From Flammeovirgaceae bacterium (GTDB lineage Bacteria > Bacteroidota > Bacteroidia > Cytophagales > Cyclobacteriaceae): a stretch of DNA of 44,381 nucleotides. The DNA is taken from positions 1 through 44,381 of the forward strand of contig JAHEZH010000036.1 of NCBI GenBank assembly GCA_023251155.1. Reading direction: 5' to 3'. Below the pieces are notes generated by a model. That model saw only the letters and a list, made by a program, of their open reading frames with translations. It did not search any database and was not told where the DNA came from. Positions 31,843-40,982 of the stretch are shown here, piece by piece; position 1 is the stretch's first letter; the number at the start of each line of letters is the position of its first letter. The position numbers were made by a program, and so were the translations under genes.

Positions 31843-33003
31843 ATGCCCGTCTATCATTCTTTAGGGAAAAAGCCCGCCAAGCGTCACACGATCTTTGAGA
31901 AGCCGGATGGCGGCTATTACTATGAGCAGCTGTTTGGTACAGAGGGGTTTCATGGAATGGCCTCCCTGCTGTATCATACTCACCGGCCTACTGAAGTGAA
32001 GGCCATCAAAGAGGTGCTTGACCTTACTCCGAAGATTGCTTTCGAAAAGAGCCTGATGAGCAGAAAGTTCATCGGCTTCGATGTGGCTCCCCAGAATGAT
32101 TTCCTCGATAGCCGGACCACATTACTGGTCAATAGCGATGTACACATCGGTGTAGCTGCTCCGCGTCACTCGATGACGGACTACTTTTATAAGAACGCTG
32201 CTGCGGATGAGTTGCTCTTCATTCACAAAGGATCAGGTCAACTGAAGACCTTGTTAGGCAGCATTCCATTCAGGTATGGGGACTACCTGAACATACCCCG
32301 TGGTATGATCTACCAGATTCAGTTTGATACGGCGGATAACCGCTTGCTGTATGTCGAGTCGTTCAGCCCCATCTATACTCCCAAACGCTATCGTAACGAG
32401 TTTGGTCAGTTGCTGGAGCACGCACCTTACTGTGAGCGTGACCTTATCCTTCCTGCGGATCTGGAAACGCATGATGAGAAAGGTGATTTTCTGATCAAGA
32501 TCAAAAAACAGAATAACCTGTATCATTATGTTTATGCCACACATCCATTTGATGTAGTGGGATGGGACGGTTATAATTATCCGTATGGTTTTTCCATTCA
32601 CAATTTCGAGCCCATTACAGGAAGAGTTCATCAGCCACCTCCGGTGCACCAGACCTTTGAAGGGCACAACTTTGTGGTGTGCTCTTTCTGCCCGAGGTTA
32701 TATGATTATCACCCGCGTTCCATACCTGCGCCCTACAATCACAGCAACATTGATTCCGATGAGGTGATCTATTATGTAGACGGAGATTTCATGAGTCGCA
32801 ATGACATTGCCCAGGGGCAATTGACACTGCATCCGGGAGGCATTCCACACGGGCCACATCCGGGAGCGATGGAGCGAAGCATTGGCAAAACGAAAACCGA
32901 AGAGCTGGCGGTGATGGTAGATACATTTCGTCCGCTCATGGTGACGGAGGCAGCCATGAAGATAGATGATGGCAAGTACTTTCAATCATGGCTGGAACAT
33001 TGA
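31843..33003 (+). CDS. hmgA: Homogentisate 1,2-dioxygenase
   Basis: From ATG 31843 (MPVYHSLGKKPAKRHTIFEK) the product is 386 residues; the frame extends 32 codons upstream but that part shows no family similarity. The enzyme opens homogentisate to maleylacetoacetate with non-haem iron. Conserved segments are HKGSGQLKTLLG, SYGYNYPYGFSIHNFEPITGRVHQPPP-like WDGYNYPYGFS, PYNHSNIDSDEVIYYVDGDF with metal-ligand residues, and LTLHPGGIPHGPHPG. It opens a plus-strand aromatic amino acid operon. TATCTTTA at 31808-31815 is one base off the -7 consensus and would fit this start, but I see no matching -33 box. Confidence 0.92.
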   Translation: MPVYHSLGKKPAKRHTIFEKPDGGYYYEQLFGTEGFHGMASLLYHTHRPTEVKAIKEVLDLTPKIAFEKSLMSRKFIGFDVAPQNDFLDSRTTLLVNSDVHIGVAAPRHSMTDYFYKNAAADELLFIHKGSGQLKTLLGSIPFRYGDYLNIPRGMIYQIQFDTADNRLLYVESFSPIYTPKRYRNEFGQLLEHAPYCERDLILPADLETHDEKGDFLIKIKKQNNLYHYVYATHPFDVVGWDGYNYPYGFSIHNFEPITGRVHQPPPVHQTFEGHNFVVCSFCPRLYDYHPRSIPAPYNHSNIDSDEVIYYVDGDFMSRNDIAQGQLTLHPGGIPHGPHPGAMERSIGKTKTEELAVMVDTFRPLMVTEAAMKIDDGKYFQSWLEH

Positions 33004-33052
33004 GCTTTTTAGCAGGTCAACTAAGTAGTAAAATCAATAGTTACATCAAGAA

Positions 33053-34207
33053 ATGAATAGCAGCACGATGACAACAACAAAGACACCCACGCTGGAAGAA
33101 TTGCATAAAAATGCCGCAGACGACTTTCTTCCATTAAACGGAACCGACTATATCGAACTGTATGTAGGTAATGCAAAGCAGTCCGCACATTATTATCAGC
33201 ATGCCTTTGGTTTTGAACTGGTGGCCTACTCCGGTCCGGAAACCGGGCAGCGGGAGCTGGCTTCCTATGTATTACAACAGGGCAAGGTCAGGTTGGTACT
33301 CACTACCTCACTGATTCCGAACAGTGTGATTTCGGGACATGTGCAGCGGCATGGCGATGGTGTAAAAGTGCTGGCCTTGTGGGTAGACGATGCCGCCAAA
33401 GCGCATGCGGAAACCATTTTGCGCGGGGCAGTGTCGGTCTCCGAACCCAAAACGACCTTCGATGAATTCGGAGTGGTGGTTACGGCTTCCATCATGACCT
33501 ATGGAGACACAATTCATACATTCGTGGAACGTAAGAACTACACCGGGCCGTTCCTGCCCGGATACAAAGCAGCGAAGAGCCTTTTCAAAACCACACCTGT
33601 CGGCTTCAAGTACATTGATCATTGCGTAGGCAATGTGGCGCTGGGCGATATGAATAAATGGGTGAAATTCTATGAAGAGGTGATGGGCTTTAAATTACTG
33701 ATCACCTTTGATGACCATGATATCTCTACCGAATACACGGCATTAATGTCGAAAGTGGTATCCAATAAAAACGAGTATATCAAGTTTCCAATCAACGAAC
33801 CGGCCGAGGGAAAGAAGCGCTCGCAGATTGATGAGTACCTGGATTTCTACCAGGGTGCCGGTGTGCAGCACATTGCCATTGCTACCGATGATATTCTTCA
33901 CACGGTGTCCGAACTGAAAAGCAGAGGAGTGGAGTTTCTTTCCATACCCGGCTATTATTATGACGACCTGCTGCAGCGCGTGGGCAAGATCGATGAAGAC
34001 ATTCAGCTCCTGCGCGAGCTGAACATACTGGTTGATCGTGATGAGGAAGGGTACCTGTTACAGATTTTCACCAAGCCGGTGGAAGACCGTCCTACCTTGT
34101 TCTTTGAAATCATCCAGCGCAAAGGCGCCAAGTCGTTTGGCAAAGGAAACTTCAAAGCGCTGTTTGAAGCCATTGAACGTGAGCAGGAGATCAGGGGTAC
34201 ATTGTAA
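33053..34207 (+). CDS. hppD: 4-hydroxyphenylpyruvate dioxygenase
   Basis: A 384-residue enzyme that converts 4-hydroxyphenylpyruvate to homogentisate, releasing CO2. It consists of two vicinal-oxygen-chelate modules (about 25-165 and 185-370). The iron ligands of the active C-terminal module are visible as His190 (IDHCVGNV), His273 (VQHIAIATDDI) and Glu352 (FFEIIQRKG). A start at 33068 would lose only 5 residues. The gene follows hmgA by 49 bp, and its product is the substrate of HmgA. The next gene begins 24 bp after its stop. Confidence 0.94.
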   Translation: MNSSTMTTTKTPTLEELHKNAADDFLPLNGTDYIELYVGNAKQSAHYYQHAFGFELVAYSGPETGQRELASYVLQQGKVRLVLTTSLIPNSVISGHVQRHGDGVKVLALWVDDAAKAHAETILRGAVSVSEPKTTFDEFGVVVTASIMTYGDTIHTFVERKNYTGPFLPGYKAAKSLFKTTPVGFKYIDHCVGNVALGDMNKWVKFYEEVMGFKLLITFDDHDISTEYTALMSKVVSNKNEYIKFPINEPAEGKKRSQIDEYLDFYQGAGVQHIAIATDDILHTVSELKSRGVEFLSIPGYYYDDLLQRVGKIDEDIQLLRELNILVDRDEEGYLLQIFTKPVEDRPTLFFEIIQRKGAKSFGKGNFKALFEAIEREQEIRGTL

Positions 34208-34231
34208 CATTATTTTCAGATCAGTAAAGGT

Positions 34232-35497
34232 ATGAAGGCAAGTGATACGCTTACCTCCTGGATCCCTATTCCGGAAGAGAGCGACTTTAGTTTGTATAAT
34301 ATTCCATTTGGTGTTTTTAAGACCAGAGAAGGTTCATCCCGCTGCTGCACGGCTATCGGGCCATATGTGGTCGATCTTGCGGTATTGGCAGAGCACGGTT
34401 ATTTCAAAAACATAGTGACGTCTGCCCGCGTATTTCACAATGAATACCTGAATGATTTTATAGGACTGGGAAAAGAACAGACCAATAAAGTGAGGGAGCG
34501 GCTGATCGGATTATTCTCTGCGAATACGACCGAGTTGCAAAACCACACCGCCATTCACGATTCCGTTTTTCATCAGCAGGAGCACGTATCGATGTTGCTG
34601 CCGGTACGGGTAGGAGATTATACTGATTTTTATTCCAGCAAAGAGCACGCAACCAACGTAGGGGCTATGTTCCGTGATCCGGCCAACGCCTTGCTTCCCA
34701 ACTGGAAACATTTACCGGTAGCGTATCATGGAAGAGCCTCTTCCATCGTGGTTTCAGGCACCCCGCTGATCCGTCCGAAAGGACAGTTTAAAGGCAAGGA
34801 CGATGCCGTACCTTCTTTCGGTCCGACCTGCTCGCTGGACTATGAACTTGAGCTGGGCTTTGTCATCGGGAAAAGCACCCGATTGGGTGAGGCGCTATCT
34901 ACTGATCAGGCGGAAGAATACATCTTTGGATTTCTGCTCTTCAACGATTGGTCAGCCAGGGATATTCAGAGCTGGGAGTATGTGCCACTCGGTCCGTTTC
35001 TCGCCAAAAATTTCATGTCTTCCGTATCCCCCTGGATAGTGACTACCGAAGCGCTGGCTCCCTATAAAGTCAACGGCCCTGTACAGGATGTGGCCGTGTT
35101 GCCTTACCTGGCGTATCAAGGCGAGGGCAATTATGATATTAATCTTGAAATCGAACTGCAACCCGAGCAGGGCAAAGCGCAATGCATCAGCCGTTCGAAC
35201 TTCAGGTACATGTACTGGAATGTTCGTCAGCAACTGGCTCACCATACCGTCAATGGCTGTAACATTAACGTAGGTGATATTATGGCCTCGGGTACCATCA
35301 GTGGCCCTTCACGGGATAGTGCAGGGTGTCTGCTGGAGCAAACCCGTAACGGTAAAGAGCCGATCACGCTGACGGATGGAAGTACGCGCGCATTTTTACA
35401 AGATGGGGATACTGTGATCATGAAAGGATATGCTGTACGGAATACGGCACGGGTTGGTTTTGGAAGTGTCTCAGGAAAAATCAGGCCCGCCTTATGA
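34232..35497 (+). CDS. fahA: Fumarylacetoacetase
   Basis: A 421-residue hydrolase splitting fumarylacetoacetate into fumarate and acetoacetate. The N-terminal SH3-like part (1-120) is followed by the catalytic fold. DYTDFYSSKEHATNVGAMFRDP contains the metal-binding Asp and substrate-contacting Tyr, LPVAYHGRASSIVVSGTP and DYELELGFVIG hold the acidic metal ligands, and FLLFNDWSARDIQ and NVGDIMASGTISG match the family. The length is close to that of animal and bacterial FAH. The stop overlaps the next start by 4 bp (ATGA), so translation of the two is coupled. Confidence 0.94.
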   Translation: MKASDTLTSWIPIPEESDFSLYNIPFGVFKTREGSSRCCTAIGPYVVDLAVLAEHGYFKNIVTSARVFHNEYLNDFIGLGKEQTNKVRERLIGLFSANTTELQNHTAIHDSVFHQQEHVSMLLPVRVGDYTDFYSSKEHATNVGAMFRDPANALLPNWKHLPVAYHGRASSIVVSGTPLIRPKGQFKGKDDAVPSFGPTCSLDYELELGFVIGKSTRLGEALSTDQAEEYIFGFLLFNDWSARDIQSWEYVPLGPFLAKNFMSSVSPWIVTTEALAPYKVNGPVQDVAVLPYLAYQGEGNYDINLEIELQPEQGKAQCISRSNFRYMYWNVRQQLAHHTVNGCNINVGDIMASGTISGPSRDSAGCLLEQTRNGKEPITLTDGSTRAFLQDGDTVIMKGYAVRNTARVGFGSVSGKIRPAL

Positions 35498-36387
35498 CGG
35501 TAGATCCCCGCACGACCGAAGATAAAAGAGCACTGCATGACTTATTGCTGGGAGCCGTGTCGCCACGCCCTATTGCATTGGCCAGCACGATCGATGGCGA
35601 TGGTCATGTGAACCTTAGCCCGTTCAGCTTCTTCAATATTTTCGGTACCCATCCGGCCATACTGGTATTTTCTCCCTCCAGGCGTGTCAAGGGCAACACC
35701 ACCAAACATACACTGGAGAATATTCTGGAGACCAAAGAAGTGGTCATCAATACGGTGAGCTACTCGATGGTAGAACAGGTGTCCCTGGCCAGTTCCGATT
35801 TTGAGCGGGGAGTAAACGAATTTGTAAAGTCCGGGTTGACGGAAGTACCCTCATCCATCGTAAGACCACCCCGCGTAAACGAATCACCGGTATCTTTTGA
35901 ATGCCGGGTACTGGAAGTGAAATCCATGGGAGCAGAAGGCGGAGCGGGCAACCTCGTGATCTGCGAGGTACTGCTCATTCATGCCCGGGAGTACATTTTC
36001 AATGAACAGGGAAAAGTAGATCCGCACCTCATGGACAACGTGGCGCGTATGGGTGGCGACTATTATTGCCGTGTGAAGGGAGATGCTGTTTTCGAACTTC
36101 CCAAGCCGGTTATCCCGGTGGGCATGGGAATCGATCAGCTTCCGGCAGCGATACGAAACAGTACCGTGCTCACAGGCAATAACCTGGCGCGCCTTGCCAA
36201 TTTACACCACTTGCCGGCACCGGCAGAGGTGGAGGCGTTTGCCTCGGAGTTCAGTCACCTGCTGAACACTTCTGCCAGCGGGCAGGTACGTACGGATATC
36301 CTTCACCGGCGTGCACAGGAATACCTTGCACAGGGAGAAATAAAAAGAGCATGGCTGCTATTGTTGAATGCCGATCATAAACACTGA
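35494..36387 (+). CDS. Flavin-reductase-like FMN-binding protein in the Phe/Tyr operon
   Basis: A 297-residue protein. Residues about 15-185 form a flavin reductase-like split-barrel (LLGAVSPRPIALASTI, NLSPFSFFNIFGTHPAILVF, VKGNTTKHTLENI), a fold that binds FMN. About 110 further residues follow (LARLANLHHLPAPAEVEAF) without a known domain. It starts 4 bp before the fahA stop and is followed by phhA after 3 bp, so it is a core member of the operon. Its reaction is unknown. A conventional role would be supplying reduced flavin, but no flavin-dependent oxygenase is in the pathway as encoded. A non-redox or isomerase-type role is an alternative; see findings. Confidence 0.8.
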   Translation: MTVDPRTTEDKRALHDLLLGAVSPRPIALASTIDGDGHVNLSPFSFFNIFGTHPAILVFSPSRRVKGNTTKHTLENILETKEVVINTVSYSMVEQVSLASSDFERGVNEFVKSGLTEVPSSIVRPPRVNESPVSFECRVLEVKSMGAEGGAGNLVICEVLLIHAREYIFNEQGKVDPHLMDNVARMGGDYYCRVKGDAVFELPKPVIPVGMGIDQLPAAIRNSTVLTGNNLARLANLHHLPAPAEVEAFASEFSHLLNTSASGQVRTDILHRRAQEYLAQGEIKRAWLLLLNADHKH

Positions 36388-36390
36388 ACG

Positions 36391-38154
36391 ATGGAGTTGA
36401 ATGAAGTAACCCGAAAGCTGCCGAAGCACTTATTACAATTTGTAGTAGACCAGCCTTACCAGGAATATACACCGGTGGATCAGGCGGTGTGGCGCTATGT
36501 GATGCGCCAGAATTACCATCACCTGCGCAAGGTAGCACATGAATCCTACGTGCAGGGTTTGCAGCTTACGGGAGTGGAGATTGAACAGATTCCAACCATG
36601 TATGGCATGAACCGAATACTGCAGGGCATTGGCTGGGCAGCGGTAGCCGTGGACGGGTTTATCCCGCCAGGGGCTTTTATGGAATTCACCAAATACAATG
36701 TGCTGGTGATTGCCGCTGACATCCGCACCATTGAGCATATCGAATACACTCCGGCGCCGGATGTCATTCATGAATCCGCCGGGCATGCACCCATACTGGC
36801 GGTACCTGAATTTGCTGCTTACCTGAAGCACATCGGAGAGGCAGGAAGCAAGGCGTTCTCCTCGCAGAAAGATGTCGCCCTCTATGAAGCGATCCGTCAC
36901 CTGTCCATCATCAAGGAAGATCCCGGAACGAAAGAAGCAGAGATACAGGAAGCAGAACAAGCCATAGCGAAAATTCAAAGTAACATGGGCCCGCCTTCGG
37001 AGATGGCACTCATCCGCAACCTGCATTGGTGGACCGTAGAGTATGGACTGATCGGAACCCTTGATAATTTTAAATTGTATGGCGCAGGCTTGTTGTCCTC
37101 TATCGGTGAAGGCATGAGTTGCCTGAGTGGTAAAGTGAAGAAACTTCCTTACACCCTGGAAGCCATGCACTGCAACTATGATATCACCCAACCGCAGCCC
37201 CAGCTCTTTGTTACCCCCGACTTTGCTCACCTGACGGTAGTGCTGGAAGAATTCAAAAAACAAATGGCCTGGACTACCGGAGGTCTGGACGGAGTGAAGA
37301 AAGCCATTGCCTCTCAGCAAACCGGTACCGTGCAGTATAGCTCCGGTCTTCAGGTAACCGGAACGTTTGTCAACGTCATCGAAGCCGATGGGCTGCCGGT
37401 GTTTATTCAAACCACAGGGCCCACGGCCTTGTCGTGGAACAACTGCCAGTGGGATGACTATGGGAAAGAACGATTTCCTGCAGGGTTCTCTTCCCCGGTA
37501 GGAAAATTAACTTCATCACGTACTGCTATGGAGGACATGCCGGCAGAAGAACTGGCCGGCAATGGTATTGAAGAAAACAAGCCGGCCTATCTTCATTTTG
37601 AACATGGCATAGCCGTGGAAGGTATTGTGCAGGAGATCGTACGAAGTGCCATAGGCAAAAATATCTTTATTGATTTTACCGATGTAGTGATCCGGCATAA
37701 CGAAAAGGTGCTGCTTCGTGCCGCCACGTATACCATGGCCATTGGCGATCGGATCGTCTCTGCCTTTGCCGGTCCGGCTGATATTGAAGCATTTCAGCCA
37801 ACGGCAATCGTGCCTCATGAGAAGATGCACAAAATCCATTATGACGAGCAGGCACGAAAACTTCATGAACGCTACGCCCTGGTTCGTAAAGCAAGATCGG
37901 ATGCGAATTACCTGCCGCAGCTTCCTGACTTGTGGCAAAGTGTGGTTGATGAATTTCCCAATGACTGGCTGCTGTCGCTAGAGGTGCTCGAGATTCTTCA
38001 ACACCATGATGCCTACCGGCAAACGTGTTTTTCCATACGCCTGTATCTGGAAAACAAGCGCGACCATCAGGCGCACCTGGAGAAGTTAATTACCAACGGA
38101 TTGAATTTGCTGGAGGGGAATGAAGTGAAAGCGCAGCGTCAGGCAAAAGTATAA
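36391..38154 (+). CDS. phhA: Phenylalanine 4-hydroxylase, long form
   Basis: A 587-residue aromatic amino acid hydroxylase forming tyrosine from phenylalanine with pterin and O2. The iron ligands are His127 and His132 (IHESAGHAPIL) and Glu217 (WWTVEYGLIG). The catalytic domain occupies about residues 1-300. The remaining 290 residues have no counterpart in the bacterial 260-300 residue enzymes; they include a charged region (YDEQARKLHERYALVRKARSD) and a C-terminal helical part. There is no N-terminal ACT regulatory domain. It begins 3 bp after the previous gene and closes the operon by feeding phenylalanine into HppD (after transamination of tyrosine). Confidence 0.9.
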   Translation: MELNEVTRKLPKHLLQFVVDQPYQEYTPVDQAVWRYVMRQNYHHLRKVAHESYVQGLQLTGVEIEQIPTMYGMNRILQGIGWAAVAVDGFIPPGAFMEFTKYNVLVIAADIRTIEHIEYTPAPDVIHESAGHAPILAVPEFAAYLKHIGEAGSKAFSSQKDVALYEAIRHLSIIKEDPGTKEAEIQEAEQAIAKIQSNMGPPSEMALIRNLHWWTVEYGLIGTLDNFKLYGAGLLSSIGEGMSCLSGKVKKLPYTLEAMHCNYDITQPQPQLFVTPDFAHLTVVLEEFKKQMAWTTGGLDGVKKAIASQQTGTVQYSSGLQVTGTFVNVIEADGLPVFIQTTGPTALSWNNCQWDDYGKERFPAGFSSPVGKLTSSRTAMEDMPAEELAGNGIEENKPAYLHFEHGIAVEGIVQEIVRSAIGKNIFIDFTDVVIRHNEKVLLRAATYTMAIGDRIVSAFAGPADIEAFQPTAIVPHEKMHKIHYDEQARKLHERYALVRKARSDANYLPQLPDLWQSVVDEFPNDWLLSLEVLEILQHHDAYRQTCFSIRLYLENKRDHQAHLEKLITNGLNLLEGNEVKAQRQAKV

Positions 38155-38299
38155 ACTTCGTTATTGGGCCTTACCTCTTCCTTTATTCCGTAGTGAATGG
38201 TGAATGACGGATGACCGGTTTCCATTTACCCGGCAAATCGTTACCTTTCCTGCAGAGCTCATTCTGCAGCTCAATCCGGTTTCATTTAATCCAACATTC

Positions 38300-39307
38300 A
38301 TGAATCCCTATCGCCTCTTATCCCGACTGAAATTTCTGATTTCTGCTTTGGTTGTATACACGATACACTTTGTCCATGCGCAGCCGGCTCCTCAAAAGCA
38401 CCTGCCTATTATTGATGTACACGTACACGCCATGAAAGTCAATCCTGCTTTTGCCGGAGATATGTGTCCGTGGTTCCTTAAAAACATGCCCGGTGGTGAT
38501 CCTAATCAGGCACCACCTTCGTTTCTCCAGGCGGATTGTGCCGATCCGCTGAAAGCAGCCAAGACGGACCCGGAGATGCAGGATGCGATTGTGGCTACCA
38601 TGAAACGACTGAACATGACCATCATTACGTACGGAGATCCAGCGCTCATTCGTAAATGGCAGAAGGCAGCACCGGGTCGTGTTATTCCGGGTATTGGTGT
38701 GAGTTCACCCAAAGATATGACTCCGAAGGCGTTTCAGGATTCATTATCCTCCGGCTTTTATAAAGTGATGGGCGAAGTAGCACCACAGTACCAGGGGTTG
38801 TCTCCCAGCGATCCTTCACTGGATGAGTACTTTGCTATTGCGGAGAAACTGAACATCCCGGTAGGAATACACATGGGCACAGGCGGCAACGGTATGGCGA
38901 ATATTACTTCACCCAACTACCGGGCATCATTAGGCAATCCTTTTTTGCTGGAAGATATGCTGGCCAAGCATCCGAAGCTGAAAATATGGGTGATGCATGC
39001 CGGGTATCCGATGGCCGATGAGATGATTGCCCTGATGGGGGCCAACGCCTACGTATATGTAGATCTCGCCGGATTCATCTGGAGCTATCCGTTGGAAGAA
39101 ATCAATGATTACCTGCGCAGGCTGGTACAGGCCGGATTCGGCAAACGAATTATGTATGGAACGGATCTGCTGGTATGGCCTAAACTGATTGAAACCTCTC
39201 TCGGAGTGATCGAGAATGCGAATTATCTGTCGCACGAACAGAAGCGCGATATCCTGTTTAATAACGCAGTGCGTTTCTTTCGTCTCGATGAAAGCAAGTA
39301 TAAATAG
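38300..39307 (+). CDS. Secreted metal-dependent amidohydrolase
   Basis: From ATG 38300 (MNPYRLLSRLKFLISALVVYTIHFVHAQ) the product is 335 residues with an N-terminal signal peptide; the frame is open upstream to 38204 but that would bury the signal. IIDVHVHAMK is the metal-binding HxH motif of the amidohydrolase-2 family, VGIHMGTGG and WVMHAGYPMADEM supply further histidines, and MYGTDLLVWP holds the conserved aspartate. Decarboxylases and lactonases belong to this family, but the substrate cannot be read. It follows phhA on the same strand by 145 bp and may be separately transcribed. Confidence 0.78.
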   Translation: MNPYRLLSRLKFLISALVVYTIHFVHAQPAPQKHLPIIDVHVHAMKVNPAFAGDMCPWFLKNMPGGDPNQAPPSFLQADCADPLKAAKTDPEMQDAIVATMKRLNMTIITYGDPALIRKWQKAAPGRVIPGIGVSSPKDMTPKAFQDSLSSGFYKVMGEVAPQYQGLSPSDPSLDEYFAIAEKLNIPVGIHMGTGGNGMANITSPNYRASLGNPFLLEDMLAKHPKLKIWVMHAGYPMADEMIALMGANAYVYVDLAGFIWSYPLEEINDYLRRLVQAGFGKRIMYGTDLLVWPKLIETSLGVIENANYLSHEQKRDILFNNAVRFFRLDESKYK

Positions 39308-39446
39308 GAGGTGATTGGATTTCTAAGCGGAAATAACCGGGAGCCAGTGATTCATCGTATGTACTGCCGGTTATCCTTTAGGCTATGGGTGTTTGCTTCC
39401 ATTCTTTCTTCCTTCTATCATTACAGCACTAAACCATCCTTGGGCT

Positions 39447-40343
39447 ATGCGTCTTCCTATTGCAGTAACTATTGATGAAACCGGAATCTATTTGAATGGC
39501 ATCCCGGTGGAATTACCGGCAACGAAAAATAATATAGCGGAAGTACTTAATGAGGATTATGTCACACGCAAGCTCAAGCTCGCCACGGTGTACACCTGGG
39601 ATGAACTGGGAATAACGGCACATGAAACCGACCATGTCATCACCAGCCTCGGGTTTACTATTAATCACGACAGTACGTACAAATACACTCCCCGGGAGTG
39701 GTTTGCCGGAACCATTACCATCAATGACATTCCACTCGCTCAATTACCGATCACCAAAAAGAGAGCCATCGAAGACTTCTTCACGCTGACGGTTGGAGCA
39801 GCAAGTCTATTTGTAAGTGTGGATGAGAAGGATGCGATTACGTATTTGGAGATATCGAAGCACGTGCCGAAAGTAATTCCCGAGCCGGATAAGTATCAGT
39901 TCAAGCCCATTGCGGGGAAGAAGATCCCATTCAAGGATTTCAATTTCAAGCTGGCCATTATTCAGGTATTGATGTATGAGCAACACGTACTCTCGCCCGT
40001 GTTCGATGTACATGAATTTGCCGAGCGATATCAAACGCGGGCGATTGATGTGGACAGTGAAGGCGATGAAATCATCCCCGAAGTGAAAGCGTATTTCGAA
40101 GCACTTGAAATCGACCAGCAACATGCGGAGGCCGTTACCGAAATCTACCAGGACGGAGGGAACGATATCTACATGAACGTGATCCCCTTCTGGAGTGGTG
40201 AGACGGACGATTTTAACATACTGTCATTTGAAGATGTGGCTCATTTTCCGAATCTCAAGAAAATAACGCTTTTCTATGACGAACGCCTGGAGGAAATTCA
40301 GGCTGCACTACGCGCTAAGGGAATTGACGTGGAGCCCTTATAA
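39447..40343 (+). CDS. DUF6892-like protein
   Basis: From ATG 39447 (MRLPIAVTIDETGIYLNGIPVEL) the product is 298 residues; a start 18 codons upstream (39393) has a less plausible hydrophobic tail. Two parts can be seen. The N-terminal half (about 1-150) is a beta-rich domain with TYKYTPREWFAGTITI. The C-terminal half (FNFKLAIIQVLMYEQHVLSPVFDVHEFAERY, then DVDSEGDEIIPEVKAYFEAL and NDIYMNVIPFWSGE) resembles DUF6892. No enzymatic motif is apparent and no function is known. It precedes a TerB-like gene by 78 bp on the same strand. Confidence 0.55.
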   Translation: MRLPIAVTIDETGIYLNGIPVELPATKNNIAEVLNEDYVTRKLKLATVYTWDELGITAHETDHVITSLGFTINHDSTYKYTPREWFAGTITINDIPLAQLPITKKRAIEDFFTLTVGAASLFVSVDEKDAITYLEISKHVPKVIPEPDKYQFKPIAGKKIPFKDFNFKLAIIQVLMYEQHVLSPVFDVHEFAERYQTRAIDVDSEGDEIIPEVKAYFEALEIDQQHAEAVTEIYQDGGNDIYMNVIPFWSGETDDFNILSFEDVAHFPNLKKITLFYDERLEEIQAALRAKGIDVEPL

Positions 40344-40421
40344 TTCATTCCGGGCGAAAGAAATTAGGAACCTTTAAAATCAAATCTTACTTTGATGATG
40401 CGTTTATAACTCATTTGCTCT

Positions 40422-40868
40422 ATGAATTTCAAAGACCTGCTCACCCTGTTCAAGCAAGGAAAGGCCACCGCCAAAAGCCACATGCGCAACCTGATTGAGA
40501 TTGCCGCTGCTGACGGTGGGTTCGGAGCCGAAGAGCAACGACTATTGGAGTATGCCGCTCATCGCAGCCACATTTCTCCTGCGGAATTAAAAGTAATTCA
40601 GGCCGATGCTTCGAAAGTCCGTTTTGAGGTGCCGCGCAGTGAAGAAGATAAATTTTTTCAATTGTACGATCTGGTTCACATGATGTCGGTGGATGAGAAT
40701 ATTCATGCGGAAGAACTGCGACTGTGCGAAATATTTGCCTTCAAGTTTGGCTTTCGCAAAGAAGTAGTGGGAGAGATGATCGAAATGATCCGGCAGAATA
40801 TTAAAAATTGGGTTGGCCCGAAAGAAACGATGGCTGCCGTTTTAAAGGCGCTTCAGGTGTATGATTAA
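40422..40868 (+). CDS. TerB-like (tellurite resistance family) protein
   Basis: A 148-residue all-helical protein. MRNLIEIAAADGGFGAEEQRLLEYAAHRSHISPAE and VHMMSVDENIHAEELRLCEIFAFKFGF form the two EF-hand-like acidic loops typical of TerB domains, which bind divalent metal ions. The TerB family is tied to tellurite resistance and stress-linked membrane processes, but a stand-alone protein such as this has no known job. The codon for the start was chosen at the only Met before the helical repeat. The gene is followed by a 167-bp gap containing the ArsR promoter. Confidence 0.72.
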   Translation: MNFKDLLTLFKQGKATAKSHMRNLIEIAAADGGFGAEEQRLLEYAAHRSHISPAELKVIQADASKVRFEVPRSEEDKFFQLYDLVHMMSVDENIHAEELRLCEIFAFKFGFRKEVVGEMIEMIRQNIKNWVGPKETMAAVLKALQVYD

Positions 40869-40982
40869 TGCGACAAGGTTTTTCACATCCTGATTCATTC
40901 ACTCCTTTTCCGGGCTACTGAAATTCAACAGAAGCCGCTCCTGCTTTTTTTTTTGAAAACGAAAATAAATATCCGTAAACTA

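Noticed and set aside
36433-37410. Long antisense reading frame of 325 codons opposite phhA
   Set aside because: It lies entirely within the well-supported phhA gene, has no recognisable motif, and its amino-acid content follows the codon structure of the opposite strand.
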